From Lutimonas vermicola (GTDB lineage Bacteria > Bacteroidota > Bacteroidia > Flavobacteriales > Flavobacteriaceae): a stretch of 64,000 nt of DNA. Under the pieces are notes generated by a model that was given only the letters and a program-made list of their open reading frames with translations, was not told where the DNA came from and did not search any database. The DNA is taken from assembly GCF_038433205.1 (NCBI RefSeq), contig NZ_JBCDNA010000003.1, forward strand, positions 62,001 to 126,000. Reading direction: 5' to 3'. The position numbers and the translations under genes are program-made. Below, piece by piece: positions 8,743-18,178 of this stretch (positions are counted from its first letter, which is position 1; every line of letters begins with the position of its first letter).

Positions 8743-10002
8743 ATGAGAGTGTCTTTTATATTTATGCTTACATTATTGCTGTTCATGACTAAAATGAGTG
8801 CACAAGACAATAGCATAATCACCGGAAAGGTCATAAACGGAGAAGATAAGGAGCCGTTACCGTTCGCTTCGATAAGGCTAAAGAACCATCCCATAGGAAC
8901 CATCAGTAATGAAAATGGAGACTTCGATTTTTATATCCCAAAATCGAAAAGAACTGACACCTTAAGTATTAGTTTTATTGGTTTCAACAGCTATGAAGTA
9001 CCTTTGATTAATATCAATCGCAAGCTTGAAATCTTACTAACACCAAGTTCAAATGTTCTGGATGAAGTGATCCTTACTGAGAAAGACCCCTTAGATTATA
9101 TCAAAAAGGTATTGGAAAGACTTCCTGAAAATTACCCTCAGGAAAAGTATGAAACCCTTGCCTATTACAGGGAAAAATTCATAGAAAACGGCGCTATCAT
9201 CAACAAGGAAGAAGCTGTTTTTAAAACCTATTATCCCAGCCAGGGGGATTCTTCCAAAAATCAACACTTGCTGCTTCTTTACAAACCTGAGGAAAATCCG
9301 CAGCAATTTCAATTCATGAGGGAATGGTTTGAAGCAAAACAGGAAAAAAGAAAAAGGAAAGCCATTAAAAAAGGAAAGGAATTTGATAAGGAAGAATACG
9401 ACAGTGATATGGATATAAATCTTGGTGGTCCCGAATCAGTGATCAATCTTGATATCAATAACGAGCGAGATAATTATCTCAATCCTGAACATTTCAATAA
9501 ATATGAATACAGCTTTGGTGAAGAGACCTCCTTAAATGGAGAGCGTTTGGTGACCATAAATTTCAAAGCCAAAAGAACGATTGATCACAAAAAAGATTCG
9601 GGTAAAATTCTAATCAACACCGAGGATTATGCAATTGTATCAATAGAACAAATCGGAAAATTCAGTGTTCCTTTTGTTGTAAAACCCATTCTGTTTGTCA
9701 TAGGCCTTAAAATTGAAAACCCGACTTTCAACACGGTAATCAACTATCAGAAATATAGAGATAATTGGTATCCTCAGCTGTTCAGATGGGATGCTAAAAT
9801 AAATCTTACAAAGCGCCATACATTTGATACCAATGAAATTTCTGATATCAACATTGGCCAGGTTTTCTTCATTAATAAGGTTGATTCTATCGCAAATCCA
9901 ATTGATGAATCCCATCGCTTCGATGAAAGAGAGGATATGGCAGATCAGGTTTATAACGATCTAAATCTGTCATGGGGACAATTGAATGTCATCAAGGATT
10001 AG
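8743..10002 (+). CDS. Exported protein with carboxypeptidase-like regulatory domain
   Basis: 419 residues. Signal peptide about 1-20 (ending KMSAQ). Residues 24-107 are a CarboxypepD_reg/CNA-B-type beta-sandwich (ITGKVINGEDKEPLPFASIRLK, TISNENGDFDF), the domain that also begins SusC-like receptors. The rest has no receptor barrel; it resembles the family of Bacteroidota surface or periplasmic proteins with this N-terminal domain and an uncharacterised beta-rich C-terminal part. Role unknown; the cell-envelope location is inferred from the signal peptide. Confidence 0.72.
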   Translation: MRVSFIFMLTLLLFMTKMSAQDNSIITGKVINGEDKEPLPFASIRLKNHPIGTISNENGDFDFYIPKSKRTDTLSISFIGFNSYEVPLININRKLEILLTPSSNVLDEVILTEKDPLDYIKKVLERLPENYPQEKYETLAYYREKFIENGAIINKEEAVFKTYYPSQGDSSKNQHLLLLYKPEENPQQFQFMREWFEAKQEKRKRKAIKKGKEFDKEEYDSDMDINLGGPESVINLDINNERDNYLNPEHFNKYEYSFGEETSLNGERLVTINFKAKRTIDHKKDSGKILINTEDYAIVSIEQIGKFSVPFVVKPILFVIGLKIENPTFNTVINYQKYRDNWYPQLFRWDAKINLTKRHTFDTNEISDINIGQVFFINKVDSIANPIDESHRFDEREDMADQVYNDLNLSWGQLNVIKD

Positions 10003-10096
10003 CTTTAATCCGGTGCCTTTTTTATTCTTTGCTTAATCCCTAAAATATTAGCCAAATTATTGCATATAATTGGGTCAGAAAGGATATACTTTTTAG

Positions 10097-10104
10097 TATA
10101 TTTG
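10097..10104 (+). promoter_or_regulatory. Putative -7 box for pgk
   Basis: TATATTTG matches the TAnnTTTG consensus. It lies 110 bp upstream of pgk in a 212-bp intergenic region with no other gene, which gives a long 5' untranslated leader. Confidence 0.4.
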
Positions 10105-10214
10105 TGATCCCTTTAAAAAAGGAAATACGTTATTCTCGAAAATAAGTTTACACATTTGGGAATGATCATTTTGAACGTTCCTTTATACCCATGAAAAACA
10201 ACTGAAATAAACAG

Positions 10215-11402
10215 ATGAAAACAATAAACGATTTTAATTTCGAAAACAAAAAGGCTCTGATCAGAGTAGATTTTAACGTGCCCCTTAACGAAGCATTAGA
10301 GGTAACAGACACTACTAGAATAGAAGCAGCAAAGCCTACTATTCTTAAAGTCCTGGAAGATGGCGGGAGTGCCGTATTGATGTCTCACTTAGGACGACCA
10401 AAGGGCGTTGAACAAAAATTCTCTTTAAAGAATATTGCTGATACAGTAAGCGACATTATAGGGGTTCAGGTAAAATTCGTCGACAACTGTGTGGGAGACG
10501 AGGTTGAAAAAGCCGTTGCAGAATTGCAAAATGGAGAAGTTTTATTATTGGAAAATTTAAGATTCTACAATGAAGAAAAGGCCGGAGATAAAGCATTTGC
10601 AGAAAAACTGGCTAAGAATGGAGATATCTATATAAACGACGCCTTTGGCACGGCTCACAGAGCACATGCTTCAACCGCAATTATTGCAGAATTCTTCCCA
10701 GACGACAAATGTTTTGGTCTGCTCCTTGCCAAGGAAATTGAAAGTCTTGAAAAAGTACTGGGTTCAAGTGAAAAACCTGTAACAGCAATTTTGGGGGGAT
10801 CAAAAGTTTCTTCAAAGATTACTGTTATTGAAAATATCCTTGATAAAATAGATCATCTGATCATTGGAGGAGGTATGAGTTTTACCTTTATCAAGGCTTT
10901 GGGAGGGCAAATAGGTAATTCTATTTGTGAGGATGATAAACAGGAGCTTGCACTTAGTATTTTAAAGCAAGCTGAGGAGAAAGGTGTAAAAGTTCATTTG
11001 CCCGTAGACGTCGTGGCAGCTGATGCTTTTAGCAATGATGCCAATACTCAGGTTGTGGATATTTATCATATTCCTGACGGTTGGGAAGGTCTTGATGCCG
11101 GTCCTAAAACCAATGTCGGTTTTTCATTCGTTATCGCTCAATCAAAGACTATACTTTGGAATGGTCCTGTAGGAGTGTTTGAAATGAAAGCTTTTTCAAA
11201 GGGAACCATTGAATTGGGTAATGCAATTGCCGAAGCCACTGCAGATGGAGCATTCTCTCTTGTAGGAGGTGGTGACTCAGTTGCTGCGGTAAAACAATTT
11301 GGATTCGCCGATAAAGTGAGTTATGTATCTACCGGAGGTGGAGCCATGCTTGAGATGCTTGAGGGTAAAACGCTCCCGGGGATCGAAGCTATATTGAACT
11401 AA
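10215..11402 (+). CDS. pgk: Phosphoglycerate kinase
   Basis: 395 residues, full length. It makes ATP in glycolysis from 1,3-bisphosphoglycerate and ADP in the cytoplasm. Motifs: RVDFNVPL near 17-24 with substrate-binding Asp and Asn, SHLGRPKG around 59-66, GTAHRAHAS near 144, the nucleotide-binding GGSKVSSKI near 194, and the C-terminal GGGDSVAAV around 352. A strong terminator follows immediately, so the gene is monocistronic. Confidence 0.98.
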   Translation: MKTINDFNFENKKALIRVDFNVPLNEALEVTDTTRIEAAKPTILKVLEDGGSAVLMSHLGRPKGVEQKFSLKNIADTVSDIIGVQVKFVDNCVGDEVEKAVAELQNGEVLLLENLRFYNEEKAGDKAFAEKLAKNGDIYINDAFGTAHRAHASTAIIAEFFPDDKCFGLLLAKEIESLEKVLGSSEKPVTAILGGSKVSSKITVIENILDKIDHLIIGGGMSFTFIKALGGQIGNSICEDDKQELALSILKQAEEKGVKVHLPVDVVAADAFSNDANTQVVDIYHIPDGWEGLDAGPKTNVGFSFVIAQSKTILWNGPVGVFEMKAFSKGTIELGNAIAEATADGAFSLVGGGDSVAAVKQFGFADKVSYVSTGGGAMLEMLEGKTLPGIEAILN

Positions 11403-11430
11403 GAAATACAATTTAATTTTATAAATTTAA

Positions 11431-11466
11431 GGGCCAAAAATCAAACCGATATTTTGGCCCTTTTTT
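11431..11466 (+). terminator. Rho-independent terminator of pgk
   Basis: GGGCCAAAAAT (11431-11441) pairs with ATTTTGGCCC (11451-11460), followed by six T. It is 28 bp after the pgk stop. Confidence 0.9.
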
Positions 11467-11497
11467 CTTTTAAAACTTCTTTAATTCTAACATTTTT

Positions 11498-12535
11498 ATG
11501 AAATACACAAAGATTCCTCAAACTGATATAAAAGTTAGTAAAATCTGTCTGGGCACCATGACCTATGGACAGCAAAACACTGAATTGGAAGCGCATGAAC
11601 AATTGAATTATGCGATTGACAAAGGCATTAATTTTATTGACACCGCCGAAATGTATTCCATCCCCGGCAAAAAAGAAACCCAGGGCAGTACCGAGCTATA
11701 TATAGGGAGCTGGCTAAAAGATCAAAAAAGGGAGGAATTGGTCGTGGCGACCAAAATAACGGGACCAATGCCCTATTTCAATTATATCCGGCCTAATTTG
11801 GGTTTTAAAAAGGAAGTCGTTCACGATGCATTGAATAAAAGCTTACAACGCCTGCAAACCGATTATGTTGACATCTATCAACTGCATTGGCCCGAAAGAA
11901 GCGTGAATTTCTTTGGGCAAAGAAACTACAAGCATAATCCGGATGAAAAGTGGGAAGATAATTTTAAAGAAATTATTCATACCATGGATGGTTTGGTCAA
12001 AGAAGGCAAGATCAGGCATTACGGGGTCTCCAATGAGACTTCATGGGGAGTTATGAGGCAGGTTAGTGAAAGTAAAATTAACGGCTTGACAACCTGTAAA
12101 ACCATTCAAAATCCTTATTCATTGCTGAACAGAACCTTTGAAATCAATCTTGCCGAAGTATCACTTAGGGAAAAGGTAGGATTGCTCGCTTATTCACCAT
12201 TGGCGTTTGGGGTCCTCTCCGGTAAATACCTCAATGGGCAAATGCCTGAGCAGTCAAGATTAAAACTTTTTCCGGCATATTCGAGATATAGCAATCCTCA
12301 AGCGATGAAACTGACGGCTGCTTATGCGGAGCTGGCTGAGAAAAACAACCTGAGCCTTACTGAATTGAGCCTTGCCTTTGTAAATCAGCGCCCCTTTGTG
12401 ACCAGCAACATTATAGGAGCTACCAGTATGGATCAGCTAAAAGAGAATATTGGAAGTATTGAAGTCAACTTGTCTGAAGAGCTGCTCAATGAGATAGACA
12501 AAATCCAGGATTTACAGCCGAATCCGGCTCCCTGA
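11498..12535 (+). CDS. Aldo/keto reductase (Tas-like)
   Basis: 345 residues forming a TIM-barrel NADPH-dependent oxidoreductase. The catalytic tetrad region is seen as INFIDTAEMYSIPG (Asp and Tyr), the conserved Lys in VVATKITGP and the His in DIYQLHWPERS. The length and the long insert after the HWPERS motif match the Tas/YghZ-like subfamily. Substrate unknown. It starts 95 bp after pgk behind that gene's terminator, so it has its own promoter, and it may be co-transcribed with the fucosidase gene 38 bp downstream. Confidence 0.9.
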   Translation: MKYTKIPQTDIKVSKICLGTMTYGQQNTELEAHEQLNYAIDKGINFIDTAEMYSIPGKKETQGSTELYIGSWLKDQKREELVVATKITGPMPYFNYIRPNLGFKKEVVHDALNKSLQRLQTDYVDIYQLHWPERSVNFFGQRNYKHNPDEKWEDNFKEIIHTMDGLVKEGKIRHYGVSNETSWGVMRQVSESKINGLTTCKTIQNPYSLLNRTFEINLAEVSLREKVGLLAYSPLAFGVLSGKYLNGQMPEQSRLKLFPAYSRYSNPQAMKLTAAYAELAEKNNLSLTELSLAFVNQRPFVTSNIIGATSMDQLKENIGSIEVNLSEELLNEIDKIQDLQPNPAP

Positions 12536-12573
12536 TGATACATTGATTTTGTAAAAAACCAATTATTAAGATC

Positions 12574-13911
12574 ATGAGAAAAGCCTTTTATATTTTACTC
12601 TTCTTTATGAGTCCCGCCTTTTTGTTGGCGCAAAAGAAATATGTTCCGTCCAAAGAAAATCTTGAAGCCCGCGGATGGTTTGAAGACGCCAAATTCGGTT
12701 TATTTATTCACTGGGGTGTTTACAGCGTTTTAGGGGATGGTGAATGGGTCATGAACAATCAAAATATTTCAATAGACAGTTATGAAAAACTTCCTGCCTT
12801 TTTTAACCCGGTTGATTACAAACCGGAGGAGTGGGTAAAAATGGCTAAGGAAGCGGGGATGAAATATATCACCATCACCAGCAGGCACCATGATGGGTTT
12901 TCGATGTTCGATACCAAAGTCTCAGATTATAATATTGTCGACAAGACGCCCTATAAAAAAGATGTATTGAGAGCATTGGCCGATGCCTGCAGAAAAGAAA
13001 ACATCAAATTGTTTTTTTACTATTCCCTGCTCGATTGGCGACATGATGACTATTTCCCGCGCGGACGGACCGGAAACGGTATTGAGGGAAGAGCTGCAAC
13101 CGGTGACTGGAACAGGTATATTGATTTTATGAAAGGTCAACTTACTGAGTTGCTTTCAAACTATGGAGATATTGCAGGAATCTGGTTCGACGGTCACTGG
13201 GATCAAAAGGAATGGGATGGTAAAAACTACGGAGCCCTAAAGGCAGACTGGCATTATGATGACATATATGAATTGATCCACAGCTTGCAACCTCAATGCC
13301 TTATTGGTAACAATCATCATCTTGCACCCATTGAAGGAGAAGATTTCCAAATGTTCGAAAAGGACCTGCCCGGTAAAAATACTACGGGCTGGGGAACAAA
13401 CTCTTCAGATATTGGAGCCCTTCCTAAAGAGGTTTGTGAAACCATAAATGGCTCGTGGGGATTTAATTTACAAGACAAAAAACATAAATCTGATAAGGAA
13501 TTAATTCAGTACCTGATCAATGCAGCAGGTTATGGAAGTAATTTATTACTCAATGTCGGTCCCATGCCGAATGGAGAAATTCAACCGGAACATATAGCTT
13601 CCCTGAAACAGATGGGTAAATGGTTAGAGAAATACGGAAATACGATATATGGTTCCCGACAAGGACCCGTTGCTCCAAGTTCTTCTATGGTCTCAACGCA
13701 AAAAGACGGTGTAGTATACCTGCATCTGCTGGATGAACAACAGGATACCTATCTGATTCCTGAATTTAAAGGAAAAATCAAAAAAATGATGTTCTTTGAC
13801 AAAGGAAAAAAAGTGCGGTACAAGGTGGATGAATTCGGACTCACGTTTAGGGTTCCCAAGGAGCATAGAAACAACATTGATACCATTATCCGAATAGAGC
13901 TTGAAGAATAG
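12574..13911 (+). CDS. Alpha-L-fucosidase, glycoside hydrolase family 29
   Basis: 445 residues with a signal peptide (about 1-20, ending LLAQ), so exported. GH29 hallmarks: KFGLFIHWGVYSV at 40-52, SRHHDGF at 103-109 and IWFDG with the likely nucleophile Asp206. It removes terminal alpha-L-fucose, for example from algal or host glycans, by a retaining mechanism. The acid/base residue cannot be assigned by eye. A C-terminal beta domain follows the barrel. No SusCD pair is nearby, so it is not in a classic polysaccharide-utilisation locus. Confidence 0.93.
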   Translation: MRKAFYILLFFMSPAFLLAQKKYVPSKENLEARGWFEDAKFGLFIHWGVYSVLGDGEWVMNNQNISIDSYEKLPAFFNPVDYKPEEWVKMAKEAGMKYITITSRHHDGFSMFDTKVSDYNIVDKTPYKKDVLRALADACRKENIKLFFYYSLLDWRHDDYFPRGRTGNGIEGRAATGDWNRYIDFMKGQLTELLSNYGDIAGIWFDGHWDQKEWDGKNYGALKADWHYDDIYELIHSLQPQCLIGNNHHLAPIEGEDFQMFEKDLPGKNTTGWGTNSSDIGALPKEVCETINGSWGFNLQDKKHKSDKELIQYLINAAGYGSNLLLNVGPMPNGEIQPEHIASLKQMGKWLEKYGNTIYGSRQGPVAPSSSMVSTQKDGVVYLHLLDEQQDTYLIPEFKGKIKKMMFFDKGKKVRYKVDEFGLTFRVPKEHRNNIDTIIRIELEE

Positions 13912-13912
13912 G

Positions 13913-14296
13913 CTACTGTGTTATAATGGCAGTTGCCTCAATTTCAATTTTCATTTGTTCGTTGGCAAGGCCGGCTGAAATCATCGTGGCTGCGGGCTTG
14001 ACCTTTCCGAAATATTTTTTCAACACAGGCCAGCATTTCTCAAATTGTGTTCCGTCAGGCAGTATATATGTCAATCGCACAATATCAGCCAATGAGGAAT
14101 CCGCTTCCCGTAAGGCTTTTTCTATATTTTTGATGCACTGTTCGGTCTGTTCGCTAATGTCTTCTGAAATGGTCATGGATTGATAATCATACCCGGTTGT
14201 ACCGGACACAAAAATCATGTTTCCTGCCACAACAGCTCTTGAATAACCTACTTGCTCTTCAAAAGATGATCCGGAACTTATCAATTTTCTTTTCAT
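13913..14296 (-). CDS. RidA-like (YjgF/YER057c/UK114) family protein lacking the deaminase arginine
   Basis: 127 residues, the full family fold (GNMIFVSGTTGYD near 25-37, EQTEQCIKNIEKAL, C-terminal KIEIEATAI). Canonical RidA, a trimeric enamine/imine deaminase, needs an Arg in the sequence PAR near residue 105; here that place reads KPAATMISAG, with Ala instead. The protein therefore probably belongs to a Rid subfamily without the standard deaminase activity. It converges with the fucosidase gene with only 1 bp between, and lies just upstream of trpS on the same strand in reverse order. Confidence 0.85.
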   Translation of the reverse strand: MKRKLISSGSSFEEQVGYSRAVVAGNMIFVSGTTGYDYQSMTISEDISEQTEQCIKNIEKALREADSSLADIVRLTYILPDGTQFEKCWPVLKKYFGKVKPAATMISAGLANEQMKIEIEATAIITQ

Positions 14297-14331
14297 TTTG
14301 GCACAGTATTATAACCTGTTATTTGTGCTAA

Positions 14332-15300
14332 TTAATATCCAAGTTTGTTACGGACTCTTTTTAAAACAGCATCTGCCACCACATGTGCCTTTTCTGCCCC
14401 TTTCAAAAGAACTCTGTCAACCTCGTCAAGGTGATTCATGTAATAGTGATACTTTTCCCGTTCAATTTTAAAGGTATCAACAAGCAATTCGTAAAAGGCT
14501 TGTTTGGCATGTCCGTATCCATAATTCCCTCCGACATAATTTGCCCTCATTTCTTCTAATTGAGATTTATTTGCCACTAATTTATACAAGGCAAATAAAT
14601 TACAGCTATCAGGATCCTTAGGTTCCTCCATCGGGGTAGAATCTGTCTTGATCTTCATAATTTGTTTTCGCAATTGTTTGTCGGGCAAAAATATATCAAT
14701 AATATTCCCTTTTGATTTACTCATTTTTTCACCATCCGTCCCTGGAACGTACATGGTGTTTTCCTGTATTTTAGCCTTAGGAGGAACGAGTGTATCCCCC
14801 ATTTGATGGTTAAATCTGTTGGCAACATCCCTTGACATTTCAAGATGCTGCAATTGATCTTTCCCAACCGGAACCACATCAGCATCATACAATAAAATAT
14901 CAGCCGCCATAAGCATTGGATATGAAAAAAGTCCGCAGTTCACGTCTTCCAGTCGATCGGCTTTATCTTTAAAGCTATGTGCCAGGGTGAGCCTCTGGTA
15001 AGGGTAAAAGCAACTCAGATACCACGCAAGTTCTGTTACTTGTGGCACATCACTCTGTCTGTAAAAAACAGTTTTTTCCACATCCACTCCAAAAGCGAGC
15101 CAAGTAGCTGCTGTACTGTATGTGTTTTGTCCCAACTCTTTGGCGTCCTTGATCTGGGTCAATGAATGCAGGTTTGCAATAAACAAGAAAGATTCTTCAT
15201 TAGATTCCTTTGACATTCGTATGGCAGGCATGATGGCACCCAATATATTCCCTAAATGAGGAGTCCCCGTACTTTGAACTCCTGTTAATATTCTCGACAT
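14332..15300 (-). CDS. trpS: Tryptophanyl-tRNA synthetase
   Basis: 322 residues, the normal bacterial TrpRS length. It charges tRNA-Trp with tryptophan. Class I signatures: the HIGH equivalent TPHLGN near 13-18 and the KMSKS loop in GEKMSKSKGN near 195-204. The start ILTGVQSTGTPHLGN is typical for the family. The ATG is at 15298-15300, with no longer alternative. Confidence 0.97.
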   Translation of the reverse strand: MSRILTGVQSTGTPHLGNILGAIMPAIRMSKESNEESFLFIANLHSLTQIKDAKELGQNTYSTAATWLAFGVDVEKTVFYRQSDVPQVTELAWYLSCFYPYQRLTLAHSFKDKADRLEDVNCGLFSYPMLMAADILLYDADVVPVGKDQLQHLEMSRDVANRFNHQMGDTLVPPKAKIQENTMYVPGTDGEKMSKSKGNIIDIFLPDKQLRKQIMKIKTDSTPMEEPKDPDSCNLFALYKLVANKSQLEEMRANYVGGNYGYGHAKQAFYELLVDTFKIEREKYHYYMNHLDEVDRVLLKGAEKAHVVADAVLKRVRNKLGY

Positions 15301-15416
15301 GTGGTTTTCTTAAAAAAATTCAAAAGCAAAAATAAGGAAATATGCCTTAATTCATAAGGATACCGCCAGAACTTCTTGATGACATCTGCAAGATCGAAAG
15401 CCTGAAAAATCTCAGG

Positions 15417-15662
15417 TCACTTTTTGATCAATCTGCCAACATAAAGAATGAGTACGGCACCTACTAAAGAGGTGACCAATGATCCCAGTGTACTGTTGCT
15501 GGCACTGATCCCCAGAAAGCTGAATAACCAGCCTCCGACAACGCTACCAATAATACCCAGAACGATATTCATCACCAGGCCAAAGCCTCCCCCTGTCATA
15601 ATCTTTCCGGCAAGCCATCCTGCAATTGCACCAATAATAATGAAATAAATAAAGACCATCAT
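15417..15662 (-). CDS. GlsB/YeaQ/YmgE family small membrane protein
   Basis: 81 residues, almost entirely hydrophobic with Gly-rich helices (IIIGAIAGWLAGKIMTGGGFG, GIIGSVVGGWLF). This is the transglycosylase-associated/GlsB family of small inner-membrane proteins linked to stress responses in several bacteria. No catalytic motif is expected. It is a single gene in a 460-bp region between trpS and the hemolysin III-like gene. Confidence 0.88.
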   Translation of the reverse strand: MMVFIYFIIIGAIAGWLAGKIMTGGGFGLVMNIVLGIIGSVVGGWLFSFLGISASNSTLGSLVTSLVGAVLILYVGRLIKK

Positions 15663-15776
15663 AAAAAACAGTTTAATCAGTTAACAATGAATAAATTTAA
15701 AGAAAAAAATCACCTTGGGACCAATTAAAAAATTATTAAATCCCCGAATTGACCAATTTTAGTAATTTTGAACACG

Positions 15777-16427
15777 ATGAAAAATAAAACCACTTTCTAC
15801 GATTCTAAAGAAGAAACTATAAATATAATTACCCATGGCATAGGGTTTATCCTAAGCATTGCCGCTTTAGTAATTCTGGTTGTAGCGGCCTCAAAATACG
15901 GCAATGCAAGGCATATCATAAGTTTTGCCATTTTTGGCGCCAGCCTGATCGTTTTGTATGCAGCTTCCACACTGTATCACTACGCTAAAAACCCTGAATT
16001 AAGGCATAAGTTGAATATACTTGATCACTCGGCCATCTATGTTTTAATTGCAGGGACCTATACTCCGTTTTCTCTGGTCGTTCTAAAAGGTTGGGTGGGA
16101 TGGACAATTTTCGCAATCTCATGGGGCCTGGCCCTGACAGGGATCATTTTTAAAGTCTTTTATTTTGGAAAGTACGATAAAATTTCAACCCTTACCTATG
16201 TATTGATGGGTTGGGTTATCATACTGGCAATCAAACCATTGATAGATAATTTTTCTACGAATGGATTGATTTGGCTCTTTGCCGGGGGCATGGCCTACAG
16301 CATTGGGGCAGTTTTATACAGCATAAAAAGTATTAGATTCAATCATGCCATTTTCCATGTCTTCGTACTCCTGGGCAGCTTTTGCCATTTTATGGCCGTC
16401 TTTTTGTATGTCCTCCCTCAGAGATAA
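15777..16427 (+). CDS. Hemolysin III family (PAQR-like) membrane protein
   Basis: 216 residues from the ATG at 15777; an in-frame TTG lies three codons upstream but the ATG fits the family start. Seven membrane helices are visible. Conserved residues of the PAQR/HlyIII superfamily are present: the N-terminal THGIGF, the HSAIYVLIAGTYTPF stretch and the C-terminal HVFVLLGSFCHF, whose histidines form the predicted zinc site. Despite the name, the family's bacterial function is not clearly haemolytic. A TAATTTTG box lies at 15763-15770, very close to the start. Its stop is one base from the stop of holB. Confidence 0.88.
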   Translation: MKNKTTFYDSKEETINIITHGIGFILSIAALVILVVAASKYGNARHIISFAIFGASLIVLYAASTLYHYAKNPELRHKLNILDHSAIYVLIAGTYTPFSLVVLKGWVGWTIFAISWGLALTGIIFKVFYFGKYDKISTLTYVLMGWVIILAIKPLIDNFSTNGLIWLFAGGMAYSIGAVLYSIKSIRFNHAIFHVFVLLGSFCHFMAVFLYVLPQR

Positions 16428-16428
16428 A

Positions 16429-17586
16429 TTAATGTTCCTCCTTTTGATGTAAAAACCTTGTCAGTTGCATAGACAGGTCAAGAAGGATGATCTTGGCGTT
16501 CCCGTTTCTTTCAATGTGGTATATGGCATCTTCGATGGCCAGGTTGATATCTTCAATATTGGCTCCATGAATAAATGGCGCAAATTTTTCCAGATCAAAA
16601 TTGTTTTCATACGATTCAAAGAAAACCAATGAAGAGGCATTGTAATTTGTAAGCAAGGCCTGCCTGAAAAAATGCGAGCAATATTTTAAAAATCTTTTTT
16701 GAGTTTCCCTGCCTGTTTTGGCGATTTCTTCACTCCAGGTAATGAGATCCTGAACAACACTGGCATTTCCTTTGGCCCTGAATGCTGCTCTAACCCATGT
16801 AATAAACCACCTTTCAAAGGCCAGTTCATTATCGTCATGATGCAAAAGATGCAGTGCCTTGTTCCAGTTACCGTTACTTTGCTGGGCAATTTTTATGGCC
16901 TGATTTTCTTCAACCTGGTGTTTTTTGACAAGTGTATCAATAATATTATACTCGGTAAGAGGTTGAAAATGCAGTACCTGACACCTCGATAATATGGTTT
17001 TAATGATCCGCTCCTCATTTTCAGCAATCAATATAAACAAGGTTCGCTCGGGCGGTTCCTCAATTAATTTTAATAATTTATTCGAAGCAGAGGCATTCAT
17101 TTTATCGGCCATCCAGATGATCATCACTTTATACCCTCCTTCATATGGCTTCAGGATCAATTTCTTAACGATCTCCTCTGCCTCATCAACTCCTATTTGA
17201 CCCTGTTTATTCTCAATACCCAGTAACTGATACCAGTTAAACAAGCTTCCATAAGGCGTCTCTTTCACAAACTGCCTCCATTCTTGCATAAAGTCATTAC
17301 TCGTCGGATGCTTTTTAATCTTTTCGTTGGTCGTCACGGGAAAGGCAAAATGAAGGTCAGGATGCCCCAATTTTTCAAATTTCAGATTACAGGATGCATT
17401 ACCATTGTTATTCTCTCCATTTGAATTCTTACAAAGAATATATTGGGCATATGCTATGGCCATAGGTAGCACACCACTTCCTGTAGGGGCAATAAATAAC
17501 TGGGCGTGAGGAATTCTGGAATTCTCAACAGTTTTTATCAAGTGGTGCTTGATATGTTCTTGCCCGATGATGTCTGAAAATAGCAT
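16429..17586 (-). CDS. holB: DNA polymerase III subunit delta'
   Basis: 385 residues. It is part of the clamp-loader complex that puts the beta sliding clamp on DNA. The N-terminal AAA+ domain begins IIGQEHIKHHLI and has a degenerate P-loop (APTGSGVLP, without the GKT lysine), as usual for delta', which does not hydrolyse ATP. The sensor region is VMIIWMADKMNASASNKLLKLIEEPPERTLFILIAE, with SRC as the arginine-finger motif. Cysteines around 52-65 may be a partial zinc site. It is divergent from the ferredoxin gene. Confidence 0.93.
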   Translation of the reverse strand: MLFSDIIGQEHIKHHLIKTVENSRIPHAQLFIAPTGSGVLPMAIAYAQYILCKNSNGENNNGNASCNLKFEKLGHPDLHFAFPVTTNEKIKKHPTSNDFMQEWRQFVKETPYGSLFNWYQLLGIENKQGQIGVDEAEEIVKKLILKPYEGGYKVMIIWMADKMNASASNKLLKLIEEPPERTLFILIAENEERIIKTILSRCQVLHFQPLTEYNIIDTLVKKHQVEENQAIKIAQQSNGNWNKALHLLHHDDNELAFERWFITWVRAAFRAKGNASVVQDLITWSEEIAKTGRETQKRFLKYCSHFFRQALLTNYNASSLVFFESYENNFDLEKFAPFIHGANIEDINLAIEDAIYHIERNGNAKIILLDLSMQLTRFLHQKEEH

Positions 17587-17760
17587 CCGATTTTATCTTA
17601 ATGTACAAAGAAAACAAAAAGTTAGGATTTACACCGACAAAGCAGCACTAATTTCAAAGTCAATGATAGTTTGAAAAAACCTATTTTTGCAAAAAATAAC
17701 CAGAATCAGATTCATAGTAGTGATCTGAAGGTTTAACATTTATGAATCGCAAAACAGCTC

Positions 17761-17991
17761 ATGGTCATCATTACCTTACAAAGAAAAAAATGCATCGGTT
17801 GCAACTATTGCGTTGAACTGGCCCCCAAGCAATTTCAGATGTCGAAAAAAGACGGAAAATCTGTATTGTTGCATTCCAATGATAAAAAGGGCTTTTTTAC
17901 CATAAAATCTCCCGATATGTCTATTTTGGAAAACGTAACAAAGGCCAAAGAGGCATGCCCTGTAAATATCATCAGTGTAAAAGAAAAATAA
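17761..17991 (+). CDS. Ferredoxin-type 4Fe-4S protein
   Basis: 76 residues with one cluster motif: Cys11, Cys14, Cys17 (CIGCNYC) and a distant Cys66 followed by Pro (EACPVN), as in monocluster bacterial ferredoxins. It is a small soluble electron carrier; the partner is unknown. It is divergent from holB and upstream of ricT, which also carries Fe-S clusters, but 187 bp separate the two. Confidence 0.88.
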   Translation: MVIITLQRKKCIGCNYCVELAPKQFQMSKKDGKSVLLHSNDKKGFFTIKSPDMSILENVTKAKEACPVNIISVKEK

Positions 17992-18178
17992 GCTCCTGTC
18001 TGATTAATCCTCGCTGATGTTTTTAGTTTGTCATTATTGAGTATATTTACCTAAATTTTTTCGAACCTATATTGAGAAGTTGCCTAATGGAAGTTTGTAT
18101 GGAGCAAACGAAAAATGATGATTGAAATAGTTAAATATCAGGCAATTACTGATCTCAATTCAAAAATATTAACATATT

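Noticed and set aside
15361..15416. Terminator CCTGA...TCAGG after the GlsB-like gene
   Set aside because: The stem is only five pairs and no T-tract follows on the minus strand.
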